The notes: generated from the sequence alone by a model not told the origin. A stretch of 18,286 nt of DNA from Baffinella frigidus (GCA_026770585.1 MU646423.1:45691-63976), one strand, 5' to 3'. Shown: positions 1-7,617, counted from the first letter of the stretch. Numbers and translations: made by a program.

Positions 1-139
1 AGGGTGTCGACTTGCCATCCTGCAGGAGTAGAGTCTGGACCCGACGGATTCTATCGAATATGGAATACCGGTTTCGGATACATTTCCTCAGACGTGCGAA
101 TACCGAACAGTTTTCGAATAGTTTTCTCGTTTCAATGTC
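1..139. other. Unassigned leading sequence
   Basis: I see no supported gene, RNA or repeat before the RING-derived array. The short open frames overlap on both strands and have no recognisable motif. Confidence 0.4.
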
Positions 140-870
140 CGCCCCACCACGATGGGCGCTCGACCCCCCTAGACGCGTTGCGGTGACTCCTGCGCCGGTT
201 CCGGGAGTTCGAAAAACCGTCCGCCAAACCATGGTTGGAGCTCGGAAAACCTAAACGCGGTGCGGCGACGTGTGGCAGATTTTGCCGTGCAAGCATCGGT
301 TCCGGGAGCTTAAAAAAACTAACCACTTAGCAGCGATCGGGGGACTTTTCACCTTGGATTCAAGGTGCAATTCCGGTTAGGTTCTAGGACAATGGATGGG
401 ATTCTCGTACAAATCGTTTCGATGGACTGTATCCGTGGAGCCTCCAGTGGCTGGTAAGTGGTGCGTCGTGGTGACATCTGCTCCGCGTGGCAGATTCTGC
501 CGTGCACGCATCGGTTCCAGGAGCTCGACACCTGTGACTGCGTGAGCTGACGTCGTGCACACATTTCCAGATTCTGCCGTGTAAGCATCGGTTCCGGGAA
601 CTCGAACAACCATCCGCCAAAGAATGGTTGGAGCGATGGGCGCTCCAACCCCCTAAACGCGTTGCGGTGATGTGGCAGAATCCGCCATGCAAGCAACGGT
701 TCCAGGAACTCGAACAACCCAAGTGCGTTTCGGTGACTCCTGCTCCGTGTGGCAGATTCTGCCGTGCAAGCATCGGTTCCACCAAGCGTGCGTCGACGAA
801 TGGCTCCTGCGGCCGGGCGCAGGTACTGCCCAACGCTTCCGTGTGCGCGCACCTCACTTTTGTACGCAGT
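140..870 (+). repeat. Degenerate tandem array of a ~115-bp RING-H2-derived unit
   Basis: About seven imperfect copies, several partial, lie at roughly 140-197, 193-265, 270-330, 470-560, 568-672, 670-745 and 750-870. The core recurs as variants of TGCCGTGCAAGCATCGGTTC, followed in longer copies by a GAACTCGAACAACC stretch and then by CCCCCTAAACGCGTTGCGGT. In the forward frame the core reads LPCKHRF followed by REL or QEL. In the copy at 750-884 it reads LPCKHRFHQACVDEWLLR, the C-x-H-x2-H-x2-C heart of a RING-H2 finger. The other copies have lost the second metal-binding His and the following Cys. I infer that a RING-H2 exon segment was amplified in tandem and then decayed. Confidence 0.65.
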
Positions 871-884
871 CGCGTCCAAATGGT
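750..884 (+). pseudogene. RING-H2 zinc-finger fragment (E3 ubiquitin ligase relic)
   Basis: The forward frame reads WQILPCKHRFHQACVDEWLL. Codons at 765 (Cys), 771 (His), 780 (His) and 789 (Cys) give C-x-H-x2-H-x2-C with the usual Leu-Pro before the first Cys and Asp-Glu-Trp-Leu after the last, as in RING-H2 ubiquitin ligases. The family needs a first Cys pair and a terminal C-P-x-C pair. The terminal pair is not in this frame: a CPTLPC-like stretch appears only in a neighbouring frame near 830-850, which suggests a frameshift. The upstream pair is not recognisable. This is best read as a relic or an isolated exon piece, not a working ligase. A second partial copy of its 3' half lies at 1001-1060. 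Confidence 0.55.
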
Positions 885-914
885 TAATAGTGCAACGTCC
901 TGAAAACCGGGTAG

Positions 915-1000
915 TTAGGCCTACGGTATTGCCTACGGTAGGCCGTAGGACCCCTAGGACCTAATGTTTCATAGGACCCCCCCTAGGGCCCTACGGCGTA
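915..1000. repeat. Palindrome-rich CCTACGG/CCTAGG element, ~86 bp
   Basis: The stretch holds CCTACGGTATTGCCTACGG with its reverse-complement echoes CCGTAGG and CCTAGG. The same core recurs at about 6158-6198 and, with one change, at 14484-14516. It separates two copies of the RING-derived segment, so it is probably a MITE-like insertion, but I could not define clean terminal repeats. Confidence 0.4.
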
Positions 1001-1060
1001 CCGTGCTTCGACGAATGGCTCCTGCGGCCGGGCGCAGGTACTTCCAAACGCTTCCGTTTC
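1001..1060 (+). repeat. Partial second copy of the RING-H2 3' half
   Basis: The segment is nearly identical to about 787-846 and encodes Cys-Phe-Asp-Glu-Trp-Leu-Leu-Arg, then diverges into a TTC-rich run. A weaker echo of the following sequence (GTACGGACTCGCGTCCA) lies near 1190. It has no intact finger and is part of the decayed repeat. Confidence 0.55.
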
Positions 1061-1221
1061 TTCTTCTTCTTTGTTACTCTCGGTACAGGTCCTAAATGAG
1101 GCCCTTGAGCTTGCGTTGAGTGATACAAACCCTTGCGTTGAGTGATACAAAAGTCTATGAGCCTTACGTTGCCGAGCACCTTACCATTGTACGGACTCGC
1201 GTCCACGTAAGTCCTCGTTTA

Positions 1222-1363
1222 CCACGCAGCGGACTTGGAAGCGGTTTTTGAATAACCCTTAAGCGGTAGGCAATCCGCAGGGACATAGGGGTGTTCCTAT
1301 GGATAAGGTAACGGAAAGGTGGCCCGATTTGGGCCGAAAAGCCCTTCGTAGCCCGCTGGGTGG
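1222..1363 (+). mobile_element. MITE family 3, copy 1 (142 bp, TA-flanked)
   Basis: The ends are imperfect inverted repeats of about 28 bp: CCACGCAGCGGACTTGGAAG at the left and the reverse complement of CCACCCAGCGGGCTACGAAG at the right. TA dinucleotides flank both sides (1220-1221 and 1364-1365), as expected for Tc1/mariner-type insertion. A second copy lies in opposite orientation at 14404-14565 and shares the ends and the GTTATTCAAAA and TTACCTTATCC blocks. It has no coding capacity. Confidence 0.7.
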
Positions 1364-1383
1364 TAACATATTTCTGCATGGCA

Positions 1384-2175
1384 GGGTGCGTGTGCCCCTC
1401 GTGTCGCGTCGACCCGTGCATCGCGACCCTCGCCGCGTGGCAGGTCTCCGAGGAGGAGCAACGCGCGGCCACGGACGTGCACCCCTTCTCTGCTCCGGGC
1501 GCTCCGGGCGCCACGGACGTGGAGCCCTTTTCTGCTCCGGGCGCTCCGGGCGGGGGGGAGGGGGGCGCGGGGGGTGAGGGAGAGGAGGTAGTGAGGGGGC
1601 GCGTGTCGGCGCGGAGAGCGGAGTGGGAAGCACGCCCGGAGTCCGTGGGGCGAGAGGACATTCCGATCCCGCGAGGAAGCGTTCCTCTCCCGGCAGTCCC
1701 GCGAGATGTGGAGGTGCCGGGGGTTGGCGCGGCGCAGGCGGCCGTGCTCAGCGATGGGCAGGAGGATTCGCTGCTGCCGACGGAGCCGGGCACGCTGCCT
1801 GGTGCTGTCGATGATCCGGGGGACGGGGCGGGGGATGGTGCCGGGGATGTTACCGGGGATGGGGCGCAGGATGCGGCGGTGGATGCGGCGGGAGATGGTG
1901 CGGAGGATGGGGTGGAGGATGGGGTGCGTGCCTCGCCTGCCGCACGCGCGGAGGAGGAGGGGACGGGCACGCTGCCTGCTGCTGCGCATGACCCGGAGGA
2001 TGGCGTGGGGGATGGCGCGGGGGATCGGTCCGGCGGTTACGAACCGTTGGCACGCGATGGGACAGGCGAGGCAGAGGAGGAAGCGGCGGGCGGAGCCGGA
2101 GATGCTGGCGTGGATGGTTCGAGTGGCGCGGGTGGGGAGGGGGCGTTACTGTCTTCAGCTCCCATCGTGAGCTGA
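1384..2175 (+). CDS. Candidate acidic low-complexity protein (3' exon)
   Basis: I do not recognise this protein. A frame of about 264 codons is open after a plausible 3' splice site (TTTCTGCATGGCAG, ending 1383). It starts Cys-rich (CVCPSCRVDPC), carries a tandem duplicate of ATDV-x-PFSAPGAPG, then a long Gly/Asp/Ala/Glu-rich tail with GDGAGD and EDGVEDGV runs, probably disordered. The stop at 2173-2175 lies inside the 73-bp inverted arm, so the last residues (LLSSAPIVS) come from repeat sequence. All frames are long in this GC-rich DNA, and a 268-codon Ser/Pro-rich frame overlaps on the other strand. The MITE directly upstream would then lie in an intron. Confidence 0.35.
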   Translation, partial: GCVCPSCRVDPCIATLAAWQVSEEEQRAATDVHPFSAPGAPGATDVEPFSAPGAPGGGEGGAGGEGEEVVRGRVSARRAEWEARPESVGREDIPIPRGSVPLPAVPRDVEVPGVGAAQAAVLSDGQEDSLLPTEPGTLPGAVDDPGDGAGDGAGDVTGDGAQDAAVDAAGDGAEDGVEDGVRASPAARAEEEGTGTLPAAAHDPEDGVGDGAGDRSGGYEPLARDGTGEAEEEAAGGAGDAGVDGSSGAGGEGALLSSAPIVS

Positions 2176-2222
2176 AGCCCCCACAAAATGGACGCGACTA
2201 GTACCATTTGTTTATTCGTACC
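2150..2222 (+). repeat. Left 73-bp inverted arm of a 2.2-kb repeat nest
   Basis: It matches the reverse complement of 4313-4385 with about 4 mismatches in 73. It contains the hairpin TTCAGCTC-ccatcgt-GAGCTGAA and GGACGCGACTAGTACCAT. It also supplies the stop codon of the frame ending at 2175. Confidence 0.8.
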
Positions 2223-2426
2223 GGCGTTGGGCCCCCAGGGGTGGATGGGCCCGCCGCGGGAGTGGCGGAGGGGTTGGAGTAGTGAAAGGGGTTGGGTGTG
2301 GGTGCGGTGCGGTGCGGTGTGGGGGCCTTGATGTTGAATACGTGTACATTTACAGCGTAAGAGGAAAAATGAGTCCTGTTACAACCCCGCCCCCCCCACG
2401 GATTACATGTATCGATTACAGCTGTA
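2223..2426. other. G-rich spacer without a gene
   Basis: The spacer runs from the left arm to the first Tigger-like MITE and carries a short GTGCG tandem near 2300-2315. I see no coding or RNA signal in it. Confidence 0.4.
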
Positions 2427-2543
2427 CAGGGGTACCTCGCTCATCAGAAACCAACCCCCCCTGGGACCCTACATTAGGCCTATGCTCATGGCCCCATAGT
2501 GGCCCTAGGGGGGGGGCAGTTTCTTGTGAGCGAGGTACCCCTG
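2427..2543 (-). mobile_element. Tigger/pogo-like MITE, copy A (117 bp)
   Basis: Inverted ends CAGGGGTACCTCGCTCATCA and TGTGAGCGAGGTACCCCTG are flanked by TA on both sides (2425-2426, 2544-2545). The start CAG-GG-GTACCTCG resembles, from memory, pogo/Tigger ends, and TA duplication is the rule in that superfamily. The core (GGACCCTAC, TAGGCCTATG, CCTAGGGGGGG) has the same orientation as copies C and E. No transposase is present, so it is non-autonomous. Confidence 0.8.
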
Positions 2544-2578
2544 TAGGGCGCACCCCACGACAGACGGCATCGGCACTA

Positions 2579-2679
2579 TCCCTCAAGTGGCCAGGGGGTC
2601 AAATTCGACCCCCAAGAGGTCCTAGGCAGGTCCTAGGGCCCTACGGTAGGGCGTACGCGCCTACTGGTCACTTAAGGGT
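2579..2679 (+). mobile_element. MITE family 2, copy 1 (101 bp)
   Basis: The ends are TCCCTCAAGTGGCCA and TGGTCACTTAAGGG, with TA at 2577-2578 and TG, probably a decayed TA, at 2680-2681. The core GAGGTCCTAGGCAGGTCCTA is shared with copy 2 at 3932-4033 in opposite orientation. Its right target site is also the left target site of Tigger-like copy B, so the second element landed exactly at the first one's edge. Confidence 0.75.
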
Positions 2680-2681
2680 TG

Positions 2682-2798
2682 CAGGGGTACCTTGCTCATA
2701 AGAAACGCCCACTCCCTTAGGACCACCATAGGGCCCTACGCATAGGCCTACTGCAGGGTCCTAGGAGGAGGCGGTTTCTTATGAGCGAGGTACCCCTG
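2682..2798 (+). mobile_element. Tigger/pogo-like MITE, copy B (117 bp)
   Basis: Ends CAGGGGTACCTTGCTCATAA and TTATGAGCGAGGTACCCCTG. The right flank is TA, and the left flank TG is shared with the adjacent family-2 element. Its core (GGACCACCATAGGGCCCTAC, then GGGTCCTAGG) is in the opposite orientation to copies A and C. Confidence 0.8.
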
Positions 2799-2869
2799 TA
2801 TCATAACTTGACTCGTCGTACCCCTTGTGGTGTTTCTCGGCAGATGTGGTTGAGCACCGCCTGCCCAGA

Positions 2870-3408
2870 GAGACAGTTCCATCACTGTCAACACTGCCAC
2901 CCGATTTGACTACGGTCCCATCAGTTTCAATCCAGCCTCGCGAACAGTGTCGACACAGACACACGATCTGGCTACGGTCCCCTCACTGTCAACACTGCCA
3001 CACGATTTGACTACGGTCCCATTATTGTCGACACAGACACGCGAACTGTGTCAACACAGGCAACCCATCGACTGCGGTCTCATCACTGTCAACACTGTGT
3101 TCTCATCACTGTCAACGCAGGCGCGTGAACAGTGTCAACACTGACACACTGGCTACGGTCCCATCAGCCCCATGATCTGACGTCGGTCCCGACAGTGTCG
3201 ACACAGACACACGAAAAGAGAGAGTCAACGCAGGCAAACCATCTCACTGCGGTCTCATCACTGTCAACGCAGCCACACGATTTGACTACGCCCCCGAGAG
3301 TGTCAGCACAGGCAGGCGAACATGGTCAACTAAGCCATGCGATCTGAATGCGGTCTCATCAGTGTCAGCACAGCCAGGAACAGTTTCAACACAGCCATAC
3401 GATCTGGC
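2870..3408 (+). repeat. 39-bp minisatellite, left block
   Basis: Degenerate units of CTACGGTCCC-ATCACTGTCAACAC-AGGC-ACACGATTTGA recur about 13 times at roughly 39 bp. Because 39 is a multiple of three, forward frames read a 13-residue repeat (DLTTVPSLSTLPH-like), but the frame shifts between units and stops intervene, so I do not call a protein. The array resumes at 3532 after MITE copy C. Confidence 0.75.
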
Positions 3409-3410
3409 TA

Positions 3411-3529
3411 CAGGGGTACCTCGCTCATAAGAAACTGTCTCCTCGTAGGACCCTAGAGTAGGACTATGCCTTAGGCCCTATGGTGGTCCTAGGGGGGGAG
3501 AGGGCTTTCGTATGAGCGAGATACCCCTG
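3411..3529 (-). mobile_element. Tigger/pogo-like MITE, copy C, inserted in the minisatellite (119 bp)
   Basis: Ends CAGGGGTACCTCGCTCATAA and GTATGAGCGAGATACCCCTG. The left flank ends GATCTGGCTA, and the right flank continues, after CA for TA, with CGGTCCCGACAGTG. Removing the element and one dinucleotide restores the minisatellite unit CTACGGTCCC. This is direct in-window evidence of insertion at TA. Confidence 0.85.
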
Positions 3530-3531
3530 CA

Positions 3532-3575
3532 CGGTCCCGACAGTGTCAGCACAGGCACGCGATTTGACGTGGATG
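3532..3575 (+). repeat. 39-bp minisatellite, right block
   Basis: This is the continuation of the array at 2870-3408 (CGGTCCCGACAGTGTCAGCACAGGC, then CGCGATTTGA), separated from it only by MITE copy C. Confidence 0.75.
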
Positions 3576-3779
3576 AGTGCGCACCACGAAACATGAAGCC
3601 CCGGGGCTCCACCACCAATGAACCTCTGAGGCAGTTGGGCCCGCCCACCTTCAAGGGCCCGCCCGCTTCTCCCTGCCCCTGCCTTCCCTGCACTGCGCTT
3701 CAGCTCAAAGGTGGTACCCCCCATAGGGGGAGCGTTTCGCTGAGGTGCTGTGCGATCACTGTGTGCTGGTAATCCCCTA
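3576..3779. other. Spacer between minisatellite and MITE copy D
   Basis: Open frames exist on both strands. None has a motif or splice context that I can support. Confidence 0.35.
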
Positions 3780-3890
3780 CAGGGGTACCTCAGACACAGA
3801 CCCCCCCCCTAGGACCACCATAGGGCCCTAGACATAGGCCTACTGTAGGGTCCTAGGGGGTGGCGGTTTCTTATGAGCGAGGTACCCCTG
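3780..3890 (+). mobile_element. Tigger/pogo-like MITE, copy D (111 bp)
   Basis: The element starts CAGGGGTACCTC, where the left inverted end is then partly rewritten (AGACACAGA), and ends TTATGAGCGAGGTACCCCTG. TA flanks both sides (3778-3779, 3891-3892). Core orientation matches copy B. Confidence 0.8.
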
Positions 3891-3931
3891 TAGCCGGGGG
3901 AAGGTGCGCGAAGGAGGCAGCGTTCAGGGTA

Positions 3932-4033
3932 TCCCTTAAGAGGCCAGTAGGCTCATACGCCCTACCGTAGGGCCCTAGGACCTGCCTAGGACCTCTTGGG
4001 GGTCAATTTTGGACCCCCTCGCCATTTAAGGGA
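3932..4033 (-). mobile_element. MITE family 2, copy 2 (102 bp)
   Basis: Ends TCCCTTAAGAGGCCA and the reverse complement of TCCCTTAAATGGC are flanked by TA on both sides (3930-3931, 4034-4035). The core is the reverse complement of copy 1, including CCTAGGACCTGCCTAGGACC. Confidence 0.8.
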
Positions 4034-4312
4034 TAGGGTTTAGCTGAACCTGGACGAGAAGACGGTTGGTGGTAGGCCCGTAGTGCACCGAGTCCACCGA
4101 GTCAGACTTCCTGCTCGAGAGATGAGACCCACGATGAGACCCCGCTTGGGAGGAGAGAAGCCACGCAGGCCCACGCCCGACACACACGCGAGATCAACGA
4201 TACTGTCATTAGTCAACCACCGAGGCTCGTCACCTGTCCGACCGAGGCTCACAGAAAGGCACCCCCCCGCATCATGAGACCTGGGCCGGATAGCGAGGGG
4301 GCAACCGGATCG
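4034..4312. other. Spacer without a supported gene
   Basis: Short open frames occur on both strands. I see no motif, repeat or RNA in it. Confidence 0.35.
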
Positions 4313-4408
4313 GGTACGAATGAAAAGATGGTACTAGTCGCGTCCACTTTGTGGGGGCTTCAGCTCACGATGGGAGCTGAAGACAATAAATACCCGATCC
4401 GTTTGCCC
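4296..4408. repeat. Short inverted ends around the right arm
   Basis: GGGCAACCGGATCGGGTA near 4295-4312 pairs with TACCCGATCCGTTTGCCC at 4391-4408 (one mismatch in 18), enclosing the right 73-bp arm. This could mark a ~113-bp inserted element. The left arm at 2150-2222 lacks these outer ends. Confidence 0.55.
4313..4385 (-). repeat. Right 73-bp inverted arm of the repeat nest
   Basis: Reverse-complement partner of 2150-2222, including the internal TTCAGCTC hairpin. A minus-strand open frame coming from 4647 also ends here with the same residues, LLSSAPIVS and stop. Confidence 0.8.
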
Positions 4409-4989
4409 CTCCCTTTCCGAACGAGGTCTACCCCGACTACACGATAGGGCCCGAGGACCTGCCTAGGACCTGCAGAAGATCTATCTTCACCTCCTGGCCA
4501 CCCAGGGGTATCCATACAAGATGGTCTGTCGCCTTGCACGAGGCGGGCCCAGATGGTCCGTCGCCTTGCCCGAGGCGGGCCCTTCCAAGGACTCGGTCCT
4601 GACACCGCCCGGGCGCACCGCGTCACACCAACCCTGCCGACCCTCAACCCGAAGCCCTAAACCCTAACCCAACAGGCACACCCTATAACACGTTGCGAAG
4701 CCTGCGGCGCAAGACAGCATAACATGTAGCTGAGAGGGGGACTCCGACACCTCCCCCTCGAAGACCCACGAGAGAGAGGCCAGGCCCGCGGGAGCGACGA
4801 TTGCTGGGTGTGCTCCACGCTCACCGAGCGTGTATTGAACCAGCAGGATCTGACCGAGCAACACCACTTTCCTCCCTCGGCGCTGTTCCGCGGCCATCCT
4901 GCGGCAGTGTGCGCTTGCTCCATCCCTCTCTTACAGGCAGGCGCGGAGAGCAGCGGGTGGTCGGAGCAGGCTAGCTGCTGCCCCGTGCG
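4409..4989. other. Low-information region with a short interstitial telomere-like tract
   Basis: Positions about 4652-4672 read CCCTAAACCCTAACCC, a short run of the plant/algal telomere unit. A forward frame at about 4800-4960 contains DDCWVCSTLTERVL and later CAC, vaguely like a Cys-rich domain, but I cannot place the remaining ligands or splice sites and do not call it. Confidence 0.4.
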
Positions 4990-5085
4990 GATCACGCCCC
5001 CCCCCCCAGGACCCTACAGTAGGCCTATGTCTAGGGCCCTACGGTGGTCCTAGGGGGGGTTGCGCTGTCTTGTGAGCGAGGTACT
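4990..5085 (-). mobile_element. Tigger/pogo-like MITE, copy E (truncated)
   Basis: The core (AGGACCCTAC, TAGGCCTATG, GGTGGTCCTAGGGGGGG) and the right inner end TTGTGAGCGAGGTAC match copies A and C. The terminal CCCCTG and most of the left inverted end are missing, so it is a decayed or truncated copy. Confidence 0.65.
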
Positions 5086-5096
5086 GACATGTATGA

Positions 5097-5595
5097 CTTT
5101 CTGGTGCTAAGTGGACCTGGCGAATCCAGGGAAGCTCTCAGACGTCTTGGAGGGGCATCTGCTTCTCTTCCTGCACTCCCCACTCAGGTGGAGTTCTCCA
5201 ACCTACCCACACAGAGCGAGTAGTGGTAACGACACGTTGGATGGTGGGTGTCGTAATGGTTACCAAGGGAAGGGGAACGAATGGAAAACAATTCTTTTTC
5301 ATCACGGTTAGCAACTCCTACCGTACGCATCATTTTCTCATCAGATGTCACATCAATTGCAGTGGCAGCTCTGGGCTGGCTGGTGCGCAGCGCTCAGGAC
5401 TCTCCCACATACGTGGATTTCTGGTGCTAGGGAATACTGACCTGGCGAATCCATGATCCAGGGAAGCTCTCAGGGCCAGCGAGTAGTGGCGAAGACACAT
5501 TCGATGGTCAACTGCTCTGGGTATTGGCAGCTCATGGGGTATCGACCTTGCTTTCTGGTGCCAAGCTGACCTGGATAATCCAGGGCAGCTCTCAG
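5097..5595 (+). repeat. Three dispersed copies of a ~45-bp unit plus a linked ~30-bp unit
   Basis: The unit CTTTCTGGTGCTAAG, then GACCTGGCGAATCCAGGGAA, then GCTCTCAG occurs at about 5097-5141, 5418-5473 (with a short insertion) and 5551-5595. A linked unit, GCGAGTAGTGG followed by a GACACRTTSGATGG-like block, occurs at about 5216-5245 and 5479-5509. The frame is not kept between copies, so this looks like decayed duplicated sequence, not a gene. Confidence 0.6.
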
Positions 5596-5669
5596 GCGTG
5601 GGATGGTTGACTGATGTGGGGTATTAATGGCGGACCTGGCTTTCGTGACGAAGAGCGGGTCGAGGAAGC

Positions 5670-5860
5670 GCACTGATCCCCTTCCTGCAAATATGCGAAT
5701 CGTAAGTTTGTGTCTTCCGCGTCGGAGGGCTCACGCAGGAATGCACCGATGCGAATTGGGAAAGGTCTGAAGGGGGGCAGAACATTATACTGACCCCCTT
5801 CCTGGAAACGAGTGAGGAAATGATAAGGTTATGAGTCTGCCGCATCAGAGACACCGCCCC
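5670..5860. repeat. Diverged direct duplication (~70 bp)
   Basis: CTGATCCCCTTCCTG near 5673 and CTGACCCCCTTCCTG near 5797 each lead, after a divergent stretch, into a GTCT-CCGC-TC-AG block. No conserved reading frame is visible. Confidence 0.45.
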
Positions 5861-6089
5861 GCTAACGCTTTCCTTCCACACGAGGCTACAGCGGGCCGTT
5901 TTATAAAAACTTCGTTTTGAGGGTCGCAAGGGAGTTGGTCAAGTAACTCTATGAAAACCCGTGGAGTTACGAGACCAATTTGATTAAAACTCAGTACAAA
6001 TCCTGGACGCGACCTCGAACATTTCAGAACAGGTACATGTCAGCCTTGTGTAGTTCGCACGCGTGCCTTTGCACATATTCCCTAGGGGG

Positions 6090-6295
6090 GGGGGCTCTCC
6101 AATGCGTACCTCCCCCAAGGATCTACGTAGCCTTGACTACGAAAAGATTGCAAACCCCCTATACCCCTACGGTATTGCCTACCGTAGGGTCCGTAGGAAT
6201 AACCCATGAGTGATAATCCCTCACGACATCCCTTTGCAGTGCGCTGTGTGGTACCTCCGTCGAGGATCTGTGTGGCCTTGGAGTTGAAGACTTGG
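6090..6295 (-). repeat. Duplicated segment split by a palindromic core element
   Basis: About 6106-6150 (GTACCTCC then AGGATCTACGTAGCCTTG) and 6250-6290 (GTACCTCCGTCGAGGATCTG then TGGCCTTG) are similar. Between them, at about 6158-6198, sits CCCCTACGGTATTGCCTACC, the core also seen near 920 and 14484. On the minus strand one copy reads VFNSKATQILDGG; I do not recognise it. Confidence 0.45.
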
Positions 6296-6488
6296 ACAAG
6301 GTCGTTGTTTTGCCACGCGTAGTCTGGCGGCTTCAGGTCCTCGTTCTGCACTCCCACGCCAGGTTGTAAGTCGGAATTTCAGCTACAAGTCTCTTTTTAA
6401 AAATTGTCCCCGGGTCCGAAATTTTGTATTCGGACCGGACGTGGAAAGTACGAGTAGCTGCCAAATCGATGGTGGCTACGTACCATTT

Positions 6489-6551
6489 AGTACCACGAAA
6501 TAAAACGTTGCGTTCTGAAATTCCCAGAAATGACCTGCCGTGGCCCTCGGG
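6489..6551 (+). repeat. Dispersed repeat, copy 1 of 2
   Basis: It shares with 10142-10206 the string of blocks GGTACCAC or AGTACCAC, AAACGT, GCGT, TGAAATTCCCA, ATGACCTG and CGTGGCC in the same order and spacing. Its function is unknown. Confidence 0.65.
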
Positions 6552-6809
6552 TTTAGGGATTAGAATGACCCTAAACCGATAAGGGTGACTCTATGCCTAA
6601 GATGAGGGTGGCCCTATACCTACACTGTAAATGTCACCCTTCACTCGCAGGCTTATCCATGATAGTCACAAGCTGATTGAGCTACAGTAGGCTCCTACGG
6701 CGTGGTGGACCACATTTTCAAGCAGCCAGCGCCATCTGACCTGTGCACTACTCACCCAGGCTGCACCTGCTGGTGTCCAAGTCTGCGAGTGCTGGTCAGG
6801 CCCCGCCAA

Positions 6810-7135
6810 TGGTTCAGGGTTCAGGGTTCAGGGTTCAGGGTGTAGGGTTCAGGGTTCAGGGTTCAGGGTTCAGGGTTCAGGGTTCAGGGCTTCGGGATCG
6901 GGGTTCGGGGTTCGGGGTTCGGGTTTCGGGTTTCTGGTTTCTGGTTTCTGGTTTCTGGTTTCTGGTTTCGGGTTCGGGGTTCAGGGTGTTTCTGGTTTCA
7001 GGTTTAGGGTTTGGGGTTCAGGGTTTAGTGTTCAGGGTGTTGGGTTTGACGGGAGGGGGGCGGGTCGGCGCCTGGGCGGATGGGAGGAGGAGACGGGAGG
7101 AGGGTTTCGGGTTTAGGATTTGGGGTTCAGGGTGT
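6810..7135 (+). repeat. Telomere-like heptamer array (GGGTTCA, GGGTTCG, GGTTTCT variants)
   Basis: The array has successive local blocks: GGGTTCA from 6810, GGGTTCG near 6895, TTTCTGG near 6930-6970, then mixed GGGTTTA/GGGTTCA with unique inserts. All are 7 bp, differ by a base or two from TTTAGGG, and each variant is locally homogeneous. The 207-codon frame through it (repeating GSGFRVQ-like residues) is a by-product of the 7-bp period. Confidence 0.85.
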
Positions 7136-7460
7136 AATGGGAGAGTGGCAGGCGCCTGGGCGGATGGGAGGAGGACGACGGTCGGGACATGGCGGAAGTG
7201 GTGGTCTCCTTGCAGGATTGTCTGCGGGGCACACGGCAATTCGTCATTATGGGATATGGGTTGTCGTATAGGGGTTGTTGCTGTGCAGTGTTATAGGGGT
7301 TGGTTGGGTTTATGGAGGTTGTTCTTGTTTATAATTTATCGATTATGGTTTACGGTGTGTTCATAGGGGTTGTGGTTTGGAGATACCTTGTTCGGTGATA
7401 CCTTTAGGGTTTTATTGTTTGGTGTAACCTTGTGGGTGAAAGGGTTGTGTTTGGTTCAAC

Positions 7461-7531
7461 CTTGAGGGTGTCGAAGTACTCAAGGAAGCCAGCGGCGCAC
7501 AAACACTCCTCCGGACACGCCTCATCCGTCC
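7461..7531 (-). CDS. Candidate 71-nt exon, copy 1 (unrecognised)
   Basis: On the minus strand the block reads (phase 2) TDEACPEECLCAAGFL, then EYFDTLK. It ends AAG followed by GT (7460-7459), a consensus donor. I do not recognise the protein. The three differences from copy 2 (GAT/GAC, TTG/CTG, CTT/CTC) are all synonymous, which argues that this strand and frame were or are translated. Unlike copy 2, it has no AG acceptor directly upstream, because GTT-repeat-related sequence occupies that place. This copy may therefore be spliced out or dead. Confidence 0.45.
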
Positions 7532-7540
7532 AACAACATA

Positions 7541-7544
7541 GAGG

Positions 7545-7579
<35 letters not shown>

Positions 7580-7617
7580 GGTGTTGTTGTTGTTGTTGTT
7601 GTTGTGGTTGTTGTTGT
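7541..7617 (+). repeat. GTT trinucleotide microsatellite
   Basis: About 25 imperfect GTT units, with interruptions GGT and GGTT. It directly abuts the upstream side of exon copy 1 as read on the minus strand. Confidence 0.95.

Noticed and set aside
1164-1970. 268-codon Ser/Pro-rich minus-strand frame
   Set aside because: It is antisense to the acidic forward frame, runs through the MITE at 1222-1363 and has no motif. GC-rich low-complexity DNA leaves most frames open here.
2870-3575. Possible CRISPR-like array
   Set aside because: Units are contiguous and degenerate with no constant-length unique spacers, and the host is eukaryotic.
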